Positions 19,679 to 28,018 of a stretch of 64,000 bases of DNA are shown in pieces (position 1 is the stretch's first letter; each line of letters begins with the position of its first letter). The DNA is from Stigmatella ashevillena (GTDB lineage Bacteria; Myxococcota; Myxococcia; Myxococcales; Myxococcaceae): assembly GCF_028368975.1 (NCBI RefSeq), contig NZ_JAQNDM010000002.1, forward strand, positions 5,202,425 through 5,266,424, given 5' to 3'. A program made the position numbers and the translations under genes. The notes beneath the pieces were generated by a model. It saw only the letters and a program-made list of their open reading frames with translations, ran no database searches and had not been told where the DNA came from.

Positions 19679-20308
19679 TCATTCTCCCGGTGGCGCCCCC
19701 TCCTGAGGCACCATCCTCTCCGTCTGGGTCTCAAGGCGGCAGCACCACGCCTTTCCCGTACACGCCTCGATCCGATGTTCACCTTCCGTGCAAACCTCGG
19801 TGGGTCTGCAGCTCGCATCGTCAATGAGCGGAGGATAGGGCCCATCCACGTAATCCTCGGGAGCATACCGGTCCTCGGGAAGTCCTCCCGTATAGAGCAA
19901 CATCGACACATCGGCTGCTCCCGGAGACGAGCACCTCCGGACTTTTCCCCAGGGTTTGAAGGAGAGCACCTCGAACTCAGGCCATGAACCACACGAAGAG
20001 TCCCCTCTCTGCCGACCCGTCAAGCGTCCTTGAACCCTGAATCTCCCCTGCCTCCACGTATGCTCTCGCAGCCGTTCATCGGGGCGCTGAGCACCTGTGG
20101 GAAAGACGAACTCGAAAGGCCCAGACTCCGCTCGTCCAAGCTTCAACAACCGCAGGCCGCAGTCATTGTCATATTCGGCGAAGTACTCCGGTTCCGCAGG
20201 TGGCAAGGTAGACCGTCCAGGGGGTGCGCCGTTCCTGGACAACAAGTAGGCAGCAGTAACTCCCACTCCGGCCAAGAGAAAAGCCATCCCGTACGGCCAA
20301 CCCTTCAT
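19679..20308 (-). CDS. Hypothetical exported/anchored protein, cysteine-rich C-terminus
   Basis: Protein of 209 residues with one N-terminal membrane segment (YGMAFLLAGVGVTAAYLL), so it is anchored or exported. The rest is unrecognised. Cysteines cluster at DNDCGL, DSSCGSW, VRRCSS, DASCRPTEVC and EACTGKAWCC, which suggests disulfides outside the cytoplasm. Its ATG overlaps the stop of the upstream gene in ATGA, so the two are co-translated. Given the surrounding toxin and immunity genes it could be an immunity or partner protein, but nothing in the sequence proves it. Confidence 0.6.
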   Translation of the reverse strand: MKGWPYGMAFLLAGVGVTAAYLLSRNGAPPGRSTLPPAEPEYFAEYDNDCGLRLLKLGRAESGPFEFVFPTGAQRPDERLREHTWRQGRFRVQGRLTGRQRGDSSCGSWPEFEVLSFKPWGKVRRCSSPGAADVSMLLYTGGLPEDRYAPEDYVDGPYPPLIDDASCRPTEVCTEGEHRIEACTGKAWCCRLETQTERMVPQEGAPPGE

Positions 20309-21075
20309 GGAACCTGCGCTCCTGCTTTCGAGAGAAGCTCTGTCTCAATGGAAGCTTTGGAGTACTGAACCCACCGTGCTCCTGGGCTGAGAATGACCTT
20401 TCCCCCCGTCTCGTGGATCTTCTCGAAGCTCACCTTACCCTCCGCACCTTCTGCATATACCTTGAGTTTCCTTGACCATGCTTCGGCGAATGCCTTCGTA
20501 TTGCAGCCGAAGAACCTATGCGGAGACCTTGCATCTTTCTGGGCGACAAAGGAAGCCGACGAAAGCTTCTTGATATCCACCACCGTCACTATAGCACTGG
20601 AGTCAGGGGAATACGCCTCATGACTCGTGACATCATGTGTCAGCGATAGCCACAAATCTTCTCTTGCATGCCCGTAGAACCAAACCCGGCTGATCTTCTT
20701 ACCCTTCAGCCTCTGAAGATGGCTCCAGAATCCCTGAGCAGAGGAGATTCCCTCATATTTCCAGCCACGCTCCTTGGCACGAAGCCTAAGGAGCGAAAGA
20801 TAATCCGTGATACCATGCTTGAGTTTGATGACTGTGGCATGACCATATTGGGTTGGCGCTGTCTTCTTGTTTGCCAAGTCCCTTTGCCAGCGCTCGACGT
20901 ATGCGGGCTCGTAGACCAGCCAATGTACTTCCTCTGCCTTCATGTCGTGCAGAGCGGCCCCCTTGGAACTCAGTAGCGGAGATGTGACGTAGTTATCCCA
21001 GCTTTTATCGTGCAGTTCCGGATCCTTTGGATTGTAAACTCCTGGCCCTCCAGACAATATAATGAATACATTCAT
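20305..21075 (-). CDS. Unknown protein with caspase-like His/Cys signature
   Basis: Protein of 256 residues, not recognised as a named family. It begins MNVFIILSGGPGVYNPKDP without a signal peptide. Two motifs stand out: VWFYGHARED and RFFGCNTKAFAEAW. A histidine after hydrophobic residues followed by a cysteine at a strand end recalls clan CD (caspase/CHAT-like) proteases, but the spacing and context are unproven. The third of three consecutive ATGs (21075) is chosen because the GGGAGG ribosome site is then about 6 bases away. It overlaps the downstream gene by ATGA. Composition is AT-rich for this genome. Confidence 0.55.
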   Translation of the reverse strand: MNVFIILSGGPGVYNPKDPELHDKSWDNYVTSPLLSSKGAALHDMKAEEVHWLVYEPAYVERWQRDLANKKTAPTQYGHATVIKLKHGITDYLSLLRLRAKERGWKYEGISSAQGFWSHLQRLKGKKISRVWFYGHAREDLWLSLTHDVTSHEAYSPDSSAIVTVVDIKKLSSASFVAQKDARSPHRFFGCNTKAFAEAWSRKLKVYAEGAEGKVSFEKIHETGGKVILSPGARWVQYSKASIETELLSKAGAQVP

Positions 21076-21143
21076 CATCATCCCTCCCATGCACCAAAGA
21101 AGTATAGCGCCACGTCAAGGCACAGATCGAGAAGCACGAGCAC

Positions 21144-21226
21144 CTAACAACAGTCCGGATTGATGGCTCGGAAGAAGATCAGGCAGCAGCCCCTTGGCGT
21201 CGACTAAAAAACCTGACTGTTGTTAG
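21144..21226. repeat. 12-bp perfect inverted repeat
   Basis: CTAACAACAGTC (21144-21155) and GACTGTTGTTAG (21215-21226) are exact reverse complements separated by 59 bases. The wide loop argues against a simple terminator. It could be a recombination scar or a regulator site next to the kup relic. Confidence 0.6.
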
Positions 21227-21255
21227 TCGCTCCGACTGTGGGCACCACGGGGCAT

Positions 21256-21390
21256 CTACAACTCCACCTGCGTCCCCAGTTCCACCACGCGGTTGGGGGA
21301 ATCCGGAAGGACGAGGTGGCGCTGCGCGCGTTGCGGCTCATCCACGCGAAGAGCGCCTCCCGCCATTTCCCCCTCTTCCACGTCGTCAGC
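21256..21390 (-). pseudogene. Relic of the kup 3' end
   Basis: The first ~110 bases (21256-21365) repeat 22915-23025, the last ~35 codons and stop region of kup, with a one-base deletion and a few substitutions. The following ~20 bases (TTCCACGTCGTCAGCA, near 21376) match an internal part of kup around 23464. The relic is therefore a kup fragment with an internal deletion, read as LTTWKRG joined to KWREALFAWMSRNARSAT. It is not expressed as a protein. It puts a direct repeat of the kup end on the far side of the 465-residue gene. Confidence 0.85.
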
Positions 21391-21396
21391 ACCTGC

Positions 21397-22794
21397 TTAC
21401 TGCGGGTTCTCGTTCGTGTGGGACAGAGGGGGGCTATTTCGGGTCTGCTGCGCAGACTTCAGCGTGGCCAGTTGCATGCGGGCGAGGAATCCCCGGGCGG
21501 CGGACTGGAGGAGCACAGCGGCCGCCTCCTTCTCTTTCCGCATGGCCTCCTCCTGCGCCTGCGCGATTCGTTCCTTGAACAGCTCCAAGCCCACCTTGGG
21601 TTTGGAGGGGACCCCCCCCGGCACCTGGGGAGGAGGAGCGATCTGGAGCGGGTAGGTGGAGAGGTCTGGCACATGGGCCCAGCGGGCCTTGTCGATGCTC
21701 GCAGCGAGCTGGTTGAGCTTCGTGGCCAGGTTCGCGCGGAGCCACTTCCCGAACACGGTGCCGGGTGCCTCCACCTGATGCTTCGTCATCATCCAGGTGA
21801 CGATCAGGGCGATGCAGCGTTGGGTATAGCGCCAGTCGTCATGGCGGGGCTCCCCATGCTCCTTGTAGAAGTGCATGGCGTTGACCGAATCGTGGGTTTG
21901 GGGAGCCCAGAGTTCTTCACAAACGAGCGTTTTCCACGGAAGCAGGCTCTGGCTGTACAGCTCGATGGCGATGCGCGCCAGCAAGTGCCATTCGGGGTGG
22001 CGCGTGCTTTCGGCGAGGCAGGCCACCATGAACCAGTGCCGTGTGGGCCAATGCAGTCCGGGATTGAGAATGTCACACGGGTGCTCCAGGAGCTGGCTCA
22101 AGAGGGCGCGATCAGGCATCCCAGCAGCCGCGAGGATCTCCAAGTATTTAATCCCTACGAACGTATAAGGAGCCTTGGGCACCTTCGCGCCCGGCATATT
22201 CATCTTGAGGGGATCGTAGTACTTCGTGTCAGGGTCGAGCTTCACAGTCTGCTTGAGCAGGCGGTAGTCGGTGTAGACGTACCAACTGCCCCCCACGATT
22301 GGCACGAAGGTCGTGGTCAGATCCGCAGCCCCGAGCTGCTGCTTGAACTGTGCTGACGCCAGGGTGAGCAAGTCCTTCGAGAACTGCGACACGCACACCA
22401 CGCTTTGAGCAGCCTTGCAGAGCTCGTCCAATACCCAGGTGCCCCTTCCTTCGCCCTTCCTGATCTTTTCGGAAGTGGTGTGGGCCGTGTCCCACAGCGT
22501 GGGCTCCTTCGGCGCGCCGGAGGCCGTCGTAGGGGGCTTCTCCTCCTTGGGGAAGAGGTGGATGGCCACGACTTCGCCGCCCATGCGCAACGCGTTGAAC
22601 TCTAAGTACTTCGTGACCTGCTTCATCTCCTCCTCGACGCGCTGCTTTTTTTTCACTTGGACCACGACCACGCAGTCGAATTTCGTGAGCGTGTCGGAGA
22701 ACCAAGCGGGGCTCAGCTTGTGGATCGGCTCATCCCAACGCCTCTTGACTTCGTTGGCCGCGAGGCCGGTGCCGTACTCGAGGATCGCCACCAT
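21397..22794 (-). CDS. Unknown 465-residue protein with C-terminal IQ motif
   Basis: Unrecognised protein without signal peptide or clear membrane helix. The N-terminal ~200 residues have an alternating alpha/beta look (FDCVVVVQVKKK, GGEVVAIHLFP, AQSVVCVSQFSKDLL). The middle is helical and Trp/His-rich (LHWPTRHWFMVACLAE). Near the C-terminus, after a charged coiled-coil-like helix, LQSAARGFLARMQL (429-442) fits the IQ motif consensus [FILV]Qxxx[RK]Gxxx[RK]xx[FILVWY] exactly. IQ motifs bind calmodulin-like proteins in eukaryotes and are rare in bacteria. The gene lies between kup and a kup relic and is AT-richer than kup, so it was probably inserted there. Confidence 0.65.
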   Translation of the reverse strand: MVAILEYGTGLAANEVKRRWDEPIHKLSPAWFSDTLTKFDCVVVVQVKKKQRVEEEMKQVTKYLEFNALRMGGEVVAIHLFPKEEKPPTTASGAPKEPTLWDTAHTTSEKIRKGEGRGTWVLDELCKAAQSVVCVSQFSKDLLTLASAQFKQQLGAADLTTTFVPIVGGSWYVYTDYRLLKQTVKLDPDTKYYDPLKMNMPGAKVPKAPYTFVGIKYLEILAAAGMPDRALLSQLLEHPCDILNPGLHWPTRHWFMVACLAESTRHPEWHLLARIAIELYSQSLLPWKTLVCEELWAPQTHDSVNAMHFYKEHGEPRHDDWRYTQRCIALIVTWMMTKHQVEAPGTVFGKWLRANLATKLNQLAASIDKARWAHVPDLSTYPLQIAPPPQVPGGVPSKPKVGLELFKERIAQAQEEAMRKEKEAAAVLLQSAARGFLARMQLATLKSAQQTRNSPPLSHTNENPQ

Positions 22795-22914
22795 GAGGAA
22801 TGCTCCCGCGTCCCCGGTCCACGCTGCTCTTCACGAGACGCGCCCCCATGGTAGCCGAGCGCGCATGCGCGCGTCGTGTGCCCCCCCGCCGGTTTCCGCT
22901 GCGGCAGGTACTCG

Positions 22915-24837
22915 CTACAACTCCACCTGCGTACCCAGCTCCACCACGCGGTTGGGAGGAATCCGGAAGTAGGAGGTGGCGCTGCGCGCGTTGCGGCTCA
23001 TCCACGCGAAGAGCGCCTCCCGCCACATCGCCATCCCCGGCTTCTTCGAGGGAATCAGCGTCTCGCGCCCCAGGAAGAAGGACGTGCTCATCAGCTGGAA
23101 CTGCAACCCCTGCTCCCGGCCCCGCTTGAGGATGTCCGGAATGCTCGGGTTCTCCATGAAGCCGTAGCGTGCAATCACTCGCACGAAGCCCTGCTCCAAG
23201 GGCTCCACCTCCACCCGCTCCGAGGGAGGCACGTGCGGCACCTCTTCCGAGAGGATGGTCAGCAACACCACCTGCTCGTGCAACACCTTGTTGTGCTTCA
23301 AGTTGTGCAGCAGCGCCGGCGGCGTGCCCTCCGGATTGCCTGTCATGAACACCGCCGTGCCCTGCACCCGGTGGGGCGAATGGTCCCCGCTGAGACTGTC
23401 CAGCAGGCCCTTCAGCTCCATGCTCGCCTCGCGCAGCTTGGCCGCCAGGATTTCCCGCCCCCGCTTCCACGTCGTCAGCAACGTGAAGAGCATCACCGCC
23501 AGGAGCAGCGGAAACCAGCCGCCATCCGGAATCTTCACCGCGTTGGCGCAGAAGAACGACACATCCACCGCCAGAAACAACCCCACCACCGGCAGCGCCA
23601 CCCGCCGCCGCCAGCCCCACCGCTCCCGCGCCACCACGTACGCCAGCACCGTGGTGATGGTCGCCGTCCCCGCCACCGCAATGCCATACGCCGCCGCCAG
23701 CGAACTGGAGGAGCGGAAGCCCAGCACCAGAAACACCACGCCCGCCAGCAGCAGGAAGTTCAGCCCCGGCAGGTAGATCTGCCCCATCTCCTCCGCCGAG
23801 GTGTGCACCACCTCCATGCGCGGGCAGTACCCCAACTGCATCGCCTGCCGCGTCAGCGAGAAGACGCCCGAGATGAGCGCCTGCGAGGCAATCACCGCCG
23901 CCACCATGGCCAGCGCCACCAACGGGTAGAGCCCCCAGGAAGGCGCCAGCAGGTAGAACGGGTTGCGCGCCGCCTCGGGCGCCCTCAAGAGCAGCGCCCC
24001 CTGCCCCAGGTAGTTGAGCATCAGCGAGGGCAGCACCAGCGTGAACCACGCCATGCGGATGGGCTTCACGCCGAAATGGCCCATGTCCGCATAGAGCGCC
24101 TCGCCGCCCGTCACCACCAGGAACACCGAGCCCAGCACCAGGAAGCCATGCCCCCCGTTGTGCAGGAAGAAGCGCACCCCATGCACCGGCGACAGCGCCT
24201 CCAGCACCGCCAGGTTCTGCACCAGCTCCTTCACCCCCAGCACCGCCAGCGTGACGAACCACAGCGTCATCACCGGCCCGAACAGGCTCCCGATGTCCCC
24301 TGTCCCCTTGCGCTGCAACATGAAGAGCCCCAGCAGGATGACCAGGCTGATCGGCAGGAGGTAGGGCTGGAAGAGCGGCGTGGCCACGCTCAGGCCCTCC
24401 ACCGCGCTCAACACCGACATGGCCGGGGTGATGATGCCATCCCCATACAAGAGCGCCGCGCCGAACAGCCCCAGCGCCACCAGCACCGGCCGCGCCGGGT
24501 GCGGCGCCCGGATGCCTTTGGGCCGCTGGAGCACCAGCGCCATCAACGCCAGGATGCCGCCCTCGCCCCGGTTATCCGCCCGCGTCACGAACAGCAGGTA
24601 CTTCATCGAGATCAGCACGAACAGCGACCAGAAGATCAGCGACAGCACCCCCATGACGTTCGCTGGCGTCGGTTCGATGCTGTGCGGCCCGCTGAAGCAC
24701 TCTCGCAACGCGTACAGCGGACTCGTGCCGATGTCCCCGTAGACGATGCCCAGGGCCCCGAGGGCCAGCGTCGCCGTGCGTTTGAAGGTGTCCGGCCCCT
24801 CGGAGGGGGTGCCCGGCGCTGCCGTGGTCGCGTTCAC
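22915..24837 (-). CDS. kup: KUP-type potassium transporter
   Basis: Potassium uptake protein of 640 residues with about 12 membrane helices and a ~190-residue cytoplasmic tail. Family signatures are clear: GALGIVYGDIGTSPLYA at the first helix, ALLYGDGIITPAMSVLSAVEG, GGEALYADMGHFG and IPDGGWFPL. E. coli Kup is 622 residues, so the size fits. The start is taken as the GTG at 24837 (VNATTAAPG), which gives a short cytoplasmic N-terminus; the frame is open further upstream without a ribosome site. Its 3' end is duplicated about 1.7 kb downstream. Confidence 0.93.
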   Translation of the reverse strand: MNATTAAPGTPSEGPDTFKRTATLALGALGIVYGDIGTSPLYALRECFSGPHSIEPTPANVMGVLSLIFWSLFVLISMKYLLFVTRADNRGEGGILALMALVLQRPKGIRAPHPARPVLVALGLFGAALLYGDGIITPAMSVLSAVEGLSVATPLFQPYLLPISLVILLGLFMLQRKGTGDIGSLFGPVMTLWFVTLAVLGVKELVQNLAVLEALSPVHGVRFFLHNGGHGFLVLGSVFLVVTGGEALYADMGHFGVKPIRMAWFTLVLPSLMLNYLGQGALLLRAPEAARNPFYLLAPSWGLYPLVALAMVAAVIASQALISGVFSLTRQAMQLGYCPRMEVVHTSAEEMGQIYLPGLNFLLLAGVVFLVLGFRSSSSLAAAYGIAVAGTATITTVLAYVVARERWGWRRRVALPVVGLFLAVDVSFFCANAVKIPDGGWFPLLLAVMLFTLLTTWKRGREILAAKLREASMELKGLLDSLSGDHSPHRVQGTAVFMTGNPEGTPPALLHNLKHNKVLHEQVVLLTILSEEVPHVPPSERVEVEPLEQGFVRVIARYGFMENPSIPDILKRGREQGLQFQLMSTSFFLGRETLIPSKKPGMAMWREALFAWMSRNARSATSYFRIPPNRVVELGTQVEL

Positions 24838-24929
24838 ACGCCCCGCTTTAGCTGAACCCGCGCCCGGAGCAACGGTGATGACGCAATCTCCCGGGCGCAA
24901 TACAGCACCAGCGGAATCCCAGCCCTGCC

Positions 24930-25406
24930 TCAGCCCTCGGTGTTGCGGAGGAAATCGCCGGTGTGCTGGAAGCGCTCCTCGAGGAAGCGCCGCAGGCCGC
25001 CTGTCACGCCGCGTGCGTCCAGGGCCGTGCGCATGCACCGCAGCCACGCATCGCGCATGGCCGTGTCCACCGGGACGTGGCCGTGGCGCATGCGCAGGCG
25101 GGGGTGGCCGTGCCGCTCCACATAGTGCTGGGGGCCGCCGAGCCAGCCCACCAGGAACAGGCCGAAGCGCTCGCGCGTGCCCGGGTTCACCCGGCCGTTC
25201 GCATCCAGCGTGTGCAGTCGGGCAAGCACGGGCTCGTCCGCGTCCATGGCGTCATAGAACGCCGCCGCCAGCGCCATGACTTCCGCCTCGCCGCCGATGC
25301 GTTGGAAGGGGGTGTCCTCCAGCGAGGGGACCCAGTCATCATCGGCGGGGGGCGTCTTGAGTTGAGGGAGCATGGATGGTGTCAACCCTTCGAAAGAGGG
25401 GGGCAT
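24930..25406 (-). CDS. Group II truncated haemoglobin-like protein
   Basis: Globin of up to 158 residues. The core reads FQRIGGEAEVMALAAAFYDAM, then ERFGLFLVGWLGGPQHYVERHGHPRLRMRH, which is the TrbO/group II pattern (WxGGP, proximal His in the RHGHPRLRMRH segment). It binds haem and probably handles oxygen or nitric oxide. Two starts are possible: ATG 25406 and ATG 25373 (MLPQLKTPP); neither has a strong ribosome site. The first follows the exonuclease stop by 7 bases, so co-transcription is likely. Confidence 0.88.
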   Translation of the reverse strand: MPPSFEGLTPSMLPQLKTPPADDDWVPSLEDTPFQRIGGEAEVMALAAAFYDAMDADEPVLARLHTLDANGRVNPGTRERFGLFLVGWLGGPQHYVERHGHPRLRMRHGHVPVDTAMRDAWLRCMRTALDARGVTGGLRRFLEERFQHTGDFLRNTEG

Positions 25407-25413
25407 TCTCTCA

Positions 25414-26304
25414 TCAGCGGGCCGCGGTGTCCGCCCACCGTTTGGGGCGAGACTTCAGGGTGGTGACCCCCAGCCCATCGCACAGCGCCTCGAACGTGGC
25501 CCGGGGAACCCCCTTCCACGCCAGCGCCGCCAGGGACTCCTTCAGCGGCGCGTCCGTCACCAGGGTGGCGAGCCGGCGGTAGAGCAGGGCCTCCTCGCGG
25601 TGCTCGCGCAGGGTGGCCGCCAGCCGCTCCGCGCCCCGGGGGCGCACCTTCCAGTCCGCGGCCTCCGCCGGGATGGCCTCCAGGTGGCCATAGGCCGTGA
25701 GCAGCGCCGAGGCGCCCTTCTCGCCGAAGCCGGGCAGCCCGGGGATGCCATCCGCCTCGTCCCCCACCAGCGCCAGCAGATCCGGCACGCTGGCCGGGGC
25801 CACGCCGAGCTTCGCGCGCACGGCCTCCTCGTCCAGCTCCTTCTCCTGGCGCCGGTCCACCTGCACCACGTGCCGGCCCCTCACGCACTGGCCCAGGTCC
25901 TTGTCCGGGGTGAGCAGCCGCACCTGCTCCACCTGCTTCGCCCAGCGCGCCGCGGCGGTGGCCATCGCGTCATCGGCCTCGTGGTCCTTCATGGACCAGG
26001 CGGTGACGCCCAGCGCGCGCACGGCCTCCTCGGCCAAATCGAACTGCGCGTGCAACTCCGGGGGCACCCCCTCGTCGGACTTGTAGCCCGCGAAGAGCGC
26101 ATTGCGGAACGAGCGGATGGGGTTGTCGAAGGCCACGGCGAGGTGGGTCACCGCCTCGTCCTTGTCGTGCAGCAGCGCGAGCAACGAGGACATCAGCCCC
26201 ACCGTGGCCTTCACATCCCGCCCATCGGGCGCGGTGTGTCCCGGCCGGGGCGAGAAGTGGGCCCGGTACAGCTCATAGGTTCCATCCACGAGGTGCAAGC
26301 GCAT
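25414..26304 (-). CDS. 5'-3' exonuclease (PIN/FLAP-type), polymerase-independent
   Basis: Protein of 296 residues resembling the N-terminal nuclease domain of DNA polymerase I. Motifs are LVDGTYELYRAHF (first acidic strand), HEADDAMATAA, LLTPDKDLGQCV, and DLLALVGDEADGIPGLPGFGEKGASALL, which is the helix-hairpin-helix DNA-binding signature. The acidic residues form the two-metal site. There is no polymerase domain. The start ATG at 26304 follows AAGG; another in-frame ATG lies 6 codons earlier. Role: flap or primer removal and repair, by family. Confidence 0.9.
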   Translation of the reverse strand: MRLHLVDGTYELYRAHFSPRPGHTAPDGRDVKATVGLMSSLLALLHDKDEAVTHLAVAFDNPIRSFRNALFAGYKSDEGVPPELHAQFDLAEEAVRALGVTAWSMKDHEADDAMATAAARWAKQVEQVRLLTPDKDLGQCVRGRHVVQVDRRQEKELDEEAVRAKLGVAPASVPDLLALVGDEADGIPGLPGFGEKGASALLTAYGHLEAIPAEAADWKVRPRGAERLAATLREHREEALLYRRLATLVTDAPLKESLAALAWKGVPRATFEALCDGLGVTTLKSRPKRWADTAAR

Positions 26305-26440
26305 GGGGCCGACCTTGGCCATTGGCCCGGCCGGAGAGCAAGCGTCCTCGCACGAGGTGGGTTGCCAGGCCGTCTCCACGTACACACCTCATGGGCCATG
26401 GAGCGGCCCGGGGTTCCGGGCCCCCGTTCGGAGGTACACG

Positions 26441-26803
26441 ATGCGCCACACGCTTCTCGCCGCGGCCCTGGCGTTCGGGGCTTCTGCTTGTGCCACGGCC
26501 CCGGTGCGGACCGAGGCGCCCACGGCGCGCCTGGCGGAGTCGCATGCAACGCTGCGCGCGGCCCGGGATGTGGGCGCTGCCCAGGTGCCCGAGGCCGCCA
26601 CCTACCTGGCCTTCGCCCAGCAACAGGTGATTCAGGCCGAGCAGTTGATGGCCCAGGGAGAGAACGAGGCGGCGGACCTTCAGCTCCGGCAGGCAGCGGC
26701 GGATGCACGGCTGGCCTTCGCGCTGGCCCAGGCGGTGCCGCTGGAAAACGAGGCGCGTCGGCTGGCCGAACAGGCGGAGAGCCTGCGGCGGGGCCTGCGC
26801 TGA
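26441..26803 (+). CDS. DUF4398-type small lipoprotein
   Basis: Protein of 120 residues with a strong GGAGGT ribosome site. The signal peptide ends GASACATAP, a lipobox. The mature part is almost all alpha-helical, rich in Ala, Glu and Gln (AESHATLRAARDVGAAQVPEA, LQLRQAAADARLA), as in DUF4398 proteins. It is followed 18 bases later by an OmpA-type gene whose N-terminal half resembles it, so the two likely act together at the outer membrane. Confidence 0.8.
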   Translation: MRHTLLAAALAFGASACATAPVRTEAPTARLAESHATLRAARDVGAAQVPEAATYLAFAQQQVIQAEQLMAQGENEAADLQLRQAAADARLAFALAQAVPLENEARRLAEQAESLRRGLR

Positions 26804-26821
26804 GGCGAGAGGAGTCACGGC

Positions 26822-27946
26822 ATGCAGCGGTGGAAACAATGGGTGTGGGGCGTGGCGGGAGCCGCGGGGCTGGTGTCGGGGTGCGTCGCGCACGGGCCTC
26901 CTCCTCGGGAGCTGGTGGATGCACGGACGGCCTACCAGCGTGTCTCGGTGAACCCGGTGATCCGCCAGCAGAGCGCGCAGCCGCTGACGGAGGCTTGGCA
27001 CGCGCTGCTCGCGGCCGAGCGTGAGTACGACGTGTCCAAGGACTCGGCGAAGACGCGCTCGCTGGCGTACGTGGCGCTGCGCAAGGCCCAGCTCGCGGAA
27101 GCCCAGGCCAGCATCGCGGTGGCCCAGCACCAGCGGACCGTGGCCGCGCAGGCCCTGCGCCAGACACAGGAGGCGCAGCGGCGCCAATCCCAGGCCCAGC
27201 TCGACGCGGCCCAGCAGCAGCTTCTGGAGGCCCGGCGCCTCCGAGACGAAGCGGCCCAGCTCGCCGAGGCCCGGCGCCTCCAGTCTCAGACCGTCCAGCT
27301 CCAGCAAGAGGCCCAGCGCCGCCAGGAGGAGATGGATCGGCTGGCCCAGGCGCAACGACAACAGAGCGAGGCGGCCACCCAGGCGCAGCGCCTGGCCCAG
27401 GTGGAGCAGGAGCTGGAGGCGGAGCGGCGTGCGCGCTTGCAGGCCGAGACCCGGGCCTCAGAGGAACGCGAGGCCCGCGCGCAAGCCGAGGCCCAGGCCG
27501 CCACGGCCCTCGCGGGGCTCGCGCGCCAGGGCGAGCTGAAGGTGAGCGAGGACGCGCGGGGCACGGTGCTGACGCTCTCGGGCAGCGTCCTCTTCGCCTC
27601 GGGAGAGGACAACCTGTTGCCCTCCGCCCGCAACAAGCTCTCGGAAGTGGCCGATGCCCTGAAGCCCTCCCACAACCGGCTGACCATCGAAGGCCACACG
27701 GATGCCCAGGGCGCCGAGCGCTTCAACGAGGACCTCTCCTTCCGGCGGGCCGAGCGGGTGCGCGACTTCCTCGTCTCCCAGGGCGTCGCGGCCGACCGGG
27801 TCGAGGTGCGTGGCATGGGCGAGTTCCGGCCCGTGGCCAGCAACGGCACCGCCGAGGGCCGCGCCAACAACCGGCGCGTGGAAATCATCCTCCAGCGGGA
27901 CGACGCCACGGGCGTGGGAGGCAGCGGGCAGGGAGGGCCCCGCTGA
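26822..27946 (+). CDS. OmpA-family lipoprotein with long coiled coil
   Basis: Envelope protein of 374 residues. A lipoprotein signal ends GLVSGCVAHG. Residues about 30-110 are DUF4398-like, about 110-230 are a long Gln/Ala/Glu/Arg coiled coil, and about 250-360 form an OmpA-like peptidoglycan-binding domain with LTIEGHTDAQGAERFNEDLS, RAERVRDFLVSQGV and GRANNRRVEI. It should bridge outer membrane and peptidoglycan. It forms a two-gene unit with the preceding small lipoprotein. Confidence 0.9.
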   Translation: MQRWKQWVWGVAGAAGLVSGCVAHGPPPRELVDARTAYQRVSVNPVIRQQSAQPLTEAWHALLAAEREYDVSKDSAKTRSLAYVALRKAQLAEAQASIAVAQHQRTVAAQALRQTQEAQRRQSQAQLDAAQQQLLEARRLRDEAAQLAEARRLQSQTVQLQQEAQRRQEEMDRLAQAQRQQSEAATQAQRLAQVEQELEAERRARLQAETRASEEREARAQAEAQAATALAGLARQGELKVSEDARGTVLTLSGSVLFASGEDNLLPSARNKLSEVADALKPSHNRLTIEGHTDAQGAERFNEDLSFRRAERVRDFLVSQGVAADRVEVRGMGEFRPVASNGTAEGRANNRRVEIILQRDDATGVGGSGQGGPR

Positions 27947-28018
27947 ACCCCCTTACTTTCCAACATAACTGGAAATTCACGCTTTTTGCCGAATCCCTCT
28001 TCAGTTACACTCCAGGTC

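Larger units (their letters stand above)
21076..21396. other. Intergenic scar: inverted repeat and kup relic
   Basis: This 321-base stretch has no intact gene. It holds a perfect 12-base inverted repeat (CTAACAACAGTC at 21144-21155, GACTGTTGTTAG at 21215-21226) and then a relic of the 3' end of kup (21256-21390). The leftward promoter of the two-gene operon must lie at its left edge. Confidence 0.6.

Noticed and set aside
21204-21392. 62-codon frame in the kup relic
   Set aside because: It reads through kup-derived sequence in a broken arrangement (LTTWKRG joined to KWREALF), then leaves the kup frame; treated as a pseudogene fragment.
27956-27977. TTTCCA...TGGAAA hairpin after the OmpA-like gene as a terminator
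   Set aside because: Stem of only 6 AT-rich pairs and no T tract; too weak to call.
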